This document shows, piece after piece, positions 1 through 4,534 of a stretch of 6,043 bases of DNA; the first letter of the stretch is position 1; every line of letters begins with the position of its first letter. Origin of the DNA: Gammaproteobacteria bacterium (lineage in GTDB: Bacteria; Pseudomonadota; Gammaproteobacteria; Steroidobacterales; Woeseiaceae). The position numbers were made by a program, and so were the translations under genes. The notes under the pieces are model-generated. The model was not told where the DNA came from. It did no database searches and worked only from the letters and a program-made list of their open reading frames with translations. The stretch lies in the NCBI GenBank assembly GCA_030641695.1, contig DAOWGY010000200.1:1-6043 (forward strand), given 5' to 3'.

Positions 1-1010
1 CTAGGATCATATCGCCCACCACGGTGAAGGACGCGGCCAAGGCGCTCGCCAATCGCGAGACACGCCTGGTCGCCGGCGGCACCGACCTGTGGCCCAATAT
101 GAAGCGGCGCCACCAGCGCGCGGATACCGTCGTCAGCCTGATGTCGATTCCGGGTCTCGACTCGATCGACTCGACCGGTGACGACATCCGTCTCGGCGCC
201 ACGGCAAAGCTTGCCAACATAATTCGCGACGACAAACTGCGCGAGCGTTTTCCGGCGTTCGCCACGGCCGTGGCTTCGATCTCTTCGCCGCCGCTGCGCA
301 ACATGGCAACCATCGGTGGCAATCTGTGCGTGGACACGCGTTGCAACTACTACAACCAGACCGAGGAATGGCGCCGGTCGATCGACTACTGCCTCAAGGA
401 AAAGGGCGAGATCTGCTGGGTTGCAACCAAGTCGCCGCGATGCTGGGCGCATTCGGCGAGCGATGCGGCACCGATACTTTGCGCCCTCGATGCGAGCGTC
501 CGGCTGGTCTCGGCATCGGGAGAGAGGGAACTGCCGCTGCATGAAATGTACGTCGATGACGGCATCGACTATCTCACCATGCAGGCGGGCGAGATACTGA
601 CCGAAGTGCTGATCCCCGGCCGCAGCGACAATGAGCATTGCCGCTCCGCGTTCTGGAAGTTGCGGCGCCGCGGTTCCATCGATTTTTCCACGCTGTCCGT
701 CGCTGCCGCCGTGTGGATGGACGACAACGATCATGTAACTCGTGCCTCGATGTACCTGGGTGCGGTAGGATCCGCGCCGATGCCTGTTGCCGAAATCGCG
801 TCGATTCTCGTCGGCAATACAATGAGCGAGGATGCCATCGCCGAAATTGCACATGCCGCCCACAAGATTGCACAGCCGATGGACAATACGGATTTCGCCG
901 CCTCATGGCGCGGCAAGATGGCTGAACAATACGCCGCCGCCGCACTGCGCGAAATCGCCGGCCTGCCGCCATTGCGCATGCGGCCCCGGCATCTGCTCAA
1001 AGTCGTTTAG
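1..1010 (+). CDS. hcrB: 4-hydroxybenzoyl-CoA reductase, FAD/[4Fe-4S] subunit (HcrB/HbaD type), 5'-truncated by window edge
   Basis: This is the middle (flavin) subunit of a molybdenum hydroxylase-family enzyme that reductively removes the para hydroxyl of 4-hydroxybenzoyl-CoA to give benzoyl-CoA in the cytoplasm. The FAD motifs are visible as AGGTDL and TIGGN (residues 17-22 and 96-100, counting the GTG at position 24 as residue 1). What sets it apart from ordinary CO/xanthine dehydrogenase flavin subunits is an inserted loop with cysteines 107, 123, 131 and 140. Their 16-8-9 spacing equals that recalled for the extra [4Fe-4S] cluster of Thauera HcrB (Cys122/138/146/155). The reading frame is open to the left edge, and the codons before position 24 (ISPTT, from position 9) fit the family's conserved N-terminal P-T-x-x-E/D-A region. 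The GTG is therefore probably not the start and roughly eight residues lie outside. The stop is TAG at 1008-1010. The partner molybdopterin and [2Fe-2S] subunits are not in the window and should lie upstream. A related acyl-CoA or aryl-CoA reductase with a different substrate is the main alternative. Confidence 0.9.
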   Translation, partial: RIISPTTVKDAAKALANRETRLVAGGTDLWPNMKRRHQRADTVVSLMSIPGLDSIDSTGDDIRLGATAKLANIIRDDKLRERFPAFATAVASISSPPLRNMATIGGNLCVDTRCNYYNQTEEWRRSIDYCLKEKGEICWVATKSPRCWAHSASDAAPILCALDASVRLVSASGERELPLHEMYVDDGIDYLTMQAGEILTEVLIPGRSDNEHCRSAFWKLRRRGSIDFSTLSVAAAVWMDDNDHVTRASMYLGAVGSAPMPVAEIASILVGNTMSEDAIAEIAHAAHKIAQPMDNTDFAASWRGKMAEQYAAAALREIAGLPPLRMRPRHLLKVV

Positions 1011-1022
1011 GGCGCCTCGGAC

Positions 1023-1445
1023 TTAGCAGTCTGCGGCGGACAGCCGCTGCCTGATTTCCTCCGCAATCGGAACGGCATAAATATCCCCGGAACCATCCTC
1101 ACGAAGCTTCGCACAGACGCGAATCTCCAGGCCTTCGGCGCACAGGTCGCCGTCTCGTCGCACTTCGTGCACGAGCTTGAAGGTCTTCGCCTTCCAGGAT
1201 GTCGCAAACGTCGTGATTTCCACCGAGTCGCCGAATCGCAGCGGCTTTATGAATCGGGAATTCGCTTCGGCGATCGGCACGCCGATCAGTCCGAACTCCT
1301 CCTGCATGACACCGAGCGTCAATCCGGCCTTGACGAACAGGCGCCAGGCACTGGCGTCGAACCAGCGAAAGAAATTCGGATAGAAGACAATCGCGGCGGG
1401 ATCGGTCTCGCCGAATTCCACGGAGACAGTGAGTTTGCTTTTCAT
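1023..1445 (-). CDS. Acyl-CoA thioesterase, 4-hydroxybenzoyl-CoA thioesterase-like hotdog protein
   Basis: This 140-residue single-domain hotdog-fold thioesterase is likely to hydrolyse an aromatic acyl-CoA to the free acid and CoA in the cytoplasm. The N-terminal stretch EFGETDPAAIVFYPNFFRWF (residues 10-29) closely resembles the active-site region of the Pseudomonas CBS3 4-hydroxybenzoyl-CoA thioesterase. Asp15 takes the place of its catalytic Asp17, and the lengths are nearly equal (140 against about 141). The conserved FGD segment is at residues 71-73. Its ATG overlaps the stop of the upstream Nudix gene (TAATG), with an AGGA nine bases ahead, so the start is well supported. It is the last gene of the minus-strand run and ends 12 bases from the convergent hcrB. 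In strain CBS3 this enzyme ends the 4-chlorobenzoate pathway. Here it might instead release excess 4-hydroxybenzoyl-CoA or another CoA ester. A generic YbgC-like thioesterase is the alternative, since substrate cannot be read from the fold. Confidence 0.85.
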   Translation of the reverse strand: MKSKLTVSVEFGETDPAAIVFYPNFFRWFDASAWRLFVKAGLTLGVMQEEFGLIGVPIAEANSRFIKPLRFGDSVEITTFATSWKAKTFKLVHEVRRDGDLCAEGLEIRVCAKLREDGSGDIYAVPIAEEIRQRLSAADC

Positions 1446-1447
1446 TA
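1443..1447 (-). other. TAATG stop/start overlap (Nudix to thioesterase)
   Basis: The Nudix stop TAA (1447-1445) and the thioesterase ATG (1445-1443) share one base. Such overlaps usually indicate co-transcription and translational coupling, tying the two CoA-ester enzymes together. Confidence 0.85.
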
Positions 1448-2257
1448 GTTGCCGTCCTGTGGGTAGTCGGGATTACCCGGGATTACGAACCGTCTGCTGT
1501 CACCGTCCTTCAGGATGACCGGGCGAATCTTGTCAACACCTGCGTCGGCCCGGCTGGCCGCCCAGCGTGTCAGGTCGTCGACGCTGGCGAAGCCGGACAG
1601 GACCTCGAGATTTGTCCGCGTCGGAAATGGCAGGGTCATGCCACGCTCTTTGCCGACGGATAGAACGTCCATCGCGGTCATCCAGCGGCTGTCCGTGAGT
1701 TCATTGCCATCATGCCGGGCGTCCTGACCGGGTGGGGCTGTGGCGAGGAAAAATCTCGCTGCCCAGCGTTTCGGCAAACTCAACGGCGTCTCCCAGAAAC
1801 TGAAGTAGTGCAGCGCGTCACAGGCGATACGAAGATCGTGCTGTCGCAAGGCTTCGGTCCAGGATACGACACCGTCATTGAGTTGCGCGCGCAATTCCCC
1901 GACCGAAGTCTGCGCGTCTTCCTCATTCGCAAAAGCCCAGGCGCCTTGTGCATCGTGCGCGAGGAGAATACCCATCTCCTCGAACAGCTCCCGGACGGCA
2001 GCACTGTAGAAATCCAGTCCGCCGTGGTCTAGTCCGAGTATGCGATCAGCCTGAGCCGCCGTCCTGCCGCTGCAATACGCCTGTGCCTCGCACTCGTCGT
2101 CGTCCACAATGCCGCCGGGAAACGTGTAACTGTCGCCGAAGGCATCGCCGGACCTGCGCCGGACCATGAGAATCTCGGGGGCCGTCTCGCCCTCGCGCAG
2201 CAGCACGACCGTCGCAGAGGGCACCGCAGTTACTGACTTGGTATTGTCCTGGTCCAT
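1445..2257 (-). CDS. Nudix hydrolase, NUDT19-like (probable CoA/acyl-CoA diphosphatase)
   Basis: This is a Nudix hydrolase of 270 residues from the chosen ATG. The N-terminal strand (ATVVLLREG, residues 15-23) leads into FPGG (46-49), and the catalytic helix has R89, E90, E93, E94 and G96 (REL-FEE-MG). About 40 residues separate the GG from the RE, whereas a standard Nudix box has far fewer. Such an insertion inside the box is typical of the NUDT19 family, whose studied members split CoA and acyl-CoA at the diphosphate into 3',5'-ADP and (acyl-)phosphopantetheine. The C-terminal PGNPDYP segment also looks family-like. The start at 2257 is preferred over a GTG at 2302, because the extra residues (MESGYHC...) are not Nudix-like and that GTG lies at the end of a hairpin. 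No strong ribosome binding site is seen before either. Its stop overlaps the thioesterase start. A role in CoA-ester turnover is inferred from family and neighbours, and other nucleotide diphosphates remain possible. Confidence 0.82.
   Translation of the reverse strand: MDQDNTKSVTAVPSATVVLLREGETAPEILMVRRRSGDAFGDSYTFPGGIVDDDECEAQAYCSGRTAAQADRILGLDHGGLDFYSAAVRELFEEMGILLAHDAQGAWAFANEEDAQTSVGELRAQLNDGVVSWTEALRQHDLRIACDALHYFSFWETPLSLPKRWAARFFLATAPPGQDARHDGNELTDSRWMTAMDVLSVGKERGMTLPFPTRTNLEVLSGFASVDDLTRWAASRADAGVDKIRPVILKDGDSRRFVIPGNPDYPQDGN
1455..1458 (-). promoter_or_regulatory. Ribosome binding site of the thioesterase gene
   Basis: The minus strand reads AGGA here, nine bases before the thioesterase ATG and inside the last codons of the Nudix gene. 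It supports this ATG as the start and allows initiation coupled to termination of the upstream gene. Confidence 0.5.
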
Positions 2258-2269
2258 GTTCAGGGAGAA

Positions 2270-2302
2270 GTGGAATTGGCAGCAATGATAGCCGGATTCC
2301 AC
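2270..2302. repeat. Imperfect inverted repeat/hairpin between the dehalogenase and Nudix genes
   Basis: On the plus strand GTGGAAT (2270-2276) pairs with ATTCCAC (2296-2302), and inside it GGC (2278-2280) pairs with GCC (2291-2293). This leaves a small one-by-two-base internal bulge and a ten-base loop. It sits in the only sizeable spacer of the minus-strand run, 13 bases before the chosen Nudix ATG. No T-rich run follows on the minus strand, so it does not look like an intrinsic terminator. It could be an operator, an mRNA-stabilising or processing hairpin, or chance. Confidence 0.45.
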
Positions 2303-2323
2303 GGTCGGCGGAGCAGGCCGGGA

Positions 2324-4531
2324 CTACTTCTTCTTGTACGGATCAAAAGAGTCGGTTTCCGCCGTTGACATCTGGTTTTCCGGAAGTGGTGGTGTCGGCA
2401 CGTAATGGCGCGGCATCGGCCCGCCGGCCTTCACCCGTGCCAGCGCTTCTGTGGGCGTCTCGAGCAGTGAGGCCGCGGCGATCGCCTCCTTGCGGTTCGG
2501 AAAGATGCCAATGCCGTGGCTGTTCGGGGCGGGCATGACGTTCGCGTTGTAATAGGCGATTTTCTGCTTGCCGGGATCGATGTGCCGCTTCAGGTCCAGG
2601 TCGCGCTTGTTTACGCCTTTGCGCGGCACGACGCAGACCCCGTCAACGATTTCGAGATCGAGCCACCATTTCTTCGCGGGATTGCGAATGCCGTGTCCCA
2701 GCCAGTCGTCGAGTCGGGTAGCAACAGGTACCAGGAGCGGCTTCAACCATCGGGCGTTGATGCCAAGCCAGCTTGCGACCTGCGTCGCGATCGGTCCGTC
2801 CCAGGTGACGACCTTGTTCAACGGACAGGTTTTCATGCAACGACCACAGGCAAGTCCGCGTTGATTGGTCAGCCTGTAACGCGCGCACCTCTCGGCATCG
2901 AGTTTCCACATCTCGTAGCCGTTGAACATGACCTTGTCGCCCCAGGATATTGCGTCGCACGGGCATTCGCGGGCGCACTTGTTGCAGTTCGAGCAGAAAT
3001 ACTGCAGGCCGAAGTCGATTGGCCGGTCGACCACAAGCGGCATGTCCGTCGTCAGGACGACGGACTTGAAGCGCGGGCCGACAAAAGGATTGAGCACAAG
3101 TTCGCCGATACGGCTGAGCTCGCCGAGTCCGGCCAGCAGAATCAAAGGTAGTTGCAGCACCTCGGAATCGGCGTTGGTCTGTGCCCTGGCGGAAAAGCCG
3201 AGGCTGCGCAGGTGCTCGGCCATGGCGCCGGCGATTACCGCGCCGCGCATATAGGCACGCATGGATTGGGCACCGGAGATAAAGTCGTCGCCCGACGCGC
3301 CCTCCATTGTGTCGTATTCCTGGTCGATCAACATGACGACGGCATACTTGTGGTGGCACTCGACCGCTTTGCCGCCGTCGACATGTGAGTACCAAGCGTA
3401 GCGCGGAACTTCGCATATGCCGGTAAGCTCCGCACCCAGGAAATACGACAGCGACTTCAGTGCCCTGGCGTTTTCCTCCGCATCGCTGCAGGATGCGGCG
3501 ACCCGCTCCGCGACCGGCCCGTCCTGGTGCGGCACCATCGCCCCGATCTGCTTGAGCATGGCGGTCGCGAGCGGGTGTTTGAACGCGAAACGATTGCGCT
3601 CATGCTGCGTCTTCTTGCCGAGATCGCCATGAATCGCGCGGTCGAAAAAGGAGGCCCGTTTGGGCACGCGCGGCACTTCGTCGTCGATGATCAGCGTCGT
3701 CGGCCTGTCCACGCGGTCCACCGTTTCCATCGCGAACTTGCTCAGGTGCGTCGGCCTGCTGTTCTGCCGCCAGCGCTCGAGGCCGGACGTCGCGCCACCG
3801 ATGCCGAGCGTGTACGCGATGCCTTTCGCTTTCGCCGCGCCTCGCGGCTCGAGGGGAAGATCGGCCGGTAACTCGTAGTTCGTCGTCACCGCACACACTG
3901 CGTAGCGGTCGTCGACATAAGGATTTGCGATTCGCGCGTCGGCCCTGACGCCAAGGCCCGCGATAACAGTCAGTCGCGCGAGATCCACATCACCGTGCGC
4001 ACTGTCGTGCGCAACGGCCGAGTAGCCCATCAGCTGAATATGGTTTGCGACGCTGATCGCGATTTCATAGGCACGAAATTCCGCCGCCGCGGCCGCGCAC
4101 TCCGCGAGCCAGGCATACGCGAGTGAACCGTTTTCGGGCATGCGGCTGTCTTCCACGAGCACGACGATCGCGTGGCCGTGATCCAGCGGCGTTGCATCGT
4201 GCAACCAGCAACTGTCTGCCAGCGGGCATATCCCAACCTGGCTGGCGTTGAGGAAATACGCCGAGCCCTTGATGTCGATCATGCGTCGCTCGAGGTCATC
4301 GGGAACGGGCGCTTTGGCTGCGGCGGGTTCATCGTCCCGCAATTGATGAAAAATCCGGTGGTATTTCGCGATCGAACGGCCAAAACCGTTCGCTGCTTGT
4401 CTTGCGATCGGCGGGTGCTCGATTCGCGACCGCGCGAGTTCAGCCCCGACGATCTGCGGATCCCGGGCGAGTCGCTCCAGGGGGTAAGGGCCGAGATGAT
4501 AAGGTCTTGATGTCTTGGGGAAAAAAATCAT
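2324..4531 (-). CDS. Cobalamin-dependent reductive dehalogenase, cytoplasmic catabolic type (NpRdhA/BhbA-like)
   Basis: This 735-residue protein has the build of respiration-independent reductive dehalogenases, which remove halide from aryl halides using base-off cobalamin and two [4Fe-4S] clusters. Residues about 85-225 form a cobalamin-domain-like N-terminal copy. Residues about 355-505 form the functional copy. Residues 513-569 are the dicluster ferredoxin part, with CxxCxxCxxxCP (C513, C516, C519, C523), C549, and CxxCxxxCP (C562, C565, C569). Y427, K489 and R553 each lie one position after the catalytic Y426, K488 and R552 recalled for Nitratireductor NpRdhA, whose tested substrates are halogenated 4-hydroxybenzoates/phenols. 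There is no twin-arginine signal or membrane segment and no rdhB-like anchor gene beside it, so it should be cytoplasmic. No flavin/[2Fe-2S] reductase domain is fused at the C-terminus, unlike BhbA, so an outside electron donor is needed. The ATG directly follows the TGA of the dehydrogenase gene, and no clear ribosome binding site is seen. QueG-like epoxyqueuosine reductases share the cluster and B12 parts but are only about half this length. Confidence 0.85.
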   Translation of the reverse strand: MIFFPKTSRPYHLGPYPLERLARDPQIVGAELARSRIEHPPIARQAANGFGRSIAKYHRIFHQLRDDEPAAAKAPVPDDLERRMIDIKGSAYFLNASQVGICPLADSCWLHDATPLDHGHAIVVLVEDSRMPENGSLAYAWLAECAAAAAEFRAYEIAISVANHIQLMGYSAVAHDSAHGDVDLARLTVIAGLGVRADARIANPYVDDRYAVCAVTTNYELPADLPLEPRGAAKAKGIAYTLGIGGATSGLERWRQNSRPTHLSKFAMETVDRVDRPTTLIIDDEVPRVPKRASFFDRAIHGDLGKKTQHERNRFAFKHPLATAMLKQIGAMVPHQDGPVAERVAASCSDAEENARALKSLSYFLGAELTGICEVPRYAWYSHVDGGKAVECHHKYAVVMLIDQEYDTMEGASGDDFISGAQSMRAYMRGAVIAGAMAEHLRSLGFSARAQTNADSEVLQLPLILLAGLGELSRIGELVLNPFVGPRFKSVVLTTDMPLVVDRPIDFGLQYFCSNCNKCARECPCDAISWGDKVMFNGYEMWKLDAERCARYRLTNQRGLACGRCMKTCPLNKVVTWDGPIATQVASWLGINARWLKPLLVPVATRLDDWLGHGIRNPAKKWWLDLEIVDGVCVVPRKGVNKRDLDLKRHIDPGKQKIAYYNANVMPAPNSHGIGIFPNRKEAIAAASLLETPTEALARVKAGGPMPRHYVPTPPLPENQMSTAETDSFDPYKKK

Positions 4532-4534
4532 TCA
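4529..4534 (-). other. TGA-ATG abutment (dehydrogenase to dehalogenase)
   Basis: The dehydrogenase TGA (4534-4532) is followed with no gap by the dehalogenase ATG (4531-4529). There is no room for a separate promoter between stop and start, and no clear Shine-Dalgarno sequence is seen in the preceding 20 bases. This suggests that the dehalogenase is made from the same transcript, with initiation by the terminating ribosome. Confidence 0.8.

Noticed and set aside
24..26. GTG as the true start of the HcrB gene
   Set aside because: The frame is open to the window edge, the codons before it encode conserved family sequence, and the cysteine numbering implies about 15 more residues than this start gives.
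1011..1022. Terminator in the convergent gap between hcrB and the thioesterase gene
   Set aside because: Only 12 bases separate the stop codons. They contain the short palindrome GGCGCC but no stem-loop with a T run.
2300..2302. GTG at 2302 as the Nudix start
   Set aside because: It adds 15 residues unlike the family, has no ribosome binding site, and lies in the hairpin arm. ATG at 2257 gives a normal N-terminus. The ribosome binding site there is also weak, so some doubt remains.
2516..3151. Plus-strand open frame of 211 codons opposite the dehalogenase gene
   Set aside because: It is antisense to the conserved cobalamin/ferredoxin region, its translation shows no recognisable motif, and long open antisense frames are expected in GC-rich coding DNA.
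2324..4531. Epoxyqueuosine reductase (QueG) as the identity of the B12/Fe-S protein
   Set aside because: The protein is about twice QueG's length, has the duplicated cobalamin domain, and carries the Tyr/Lys/Arg set of catabolic reductive dehalogenases. Its N-terminal RPYHLGPYPLE also fits that family.
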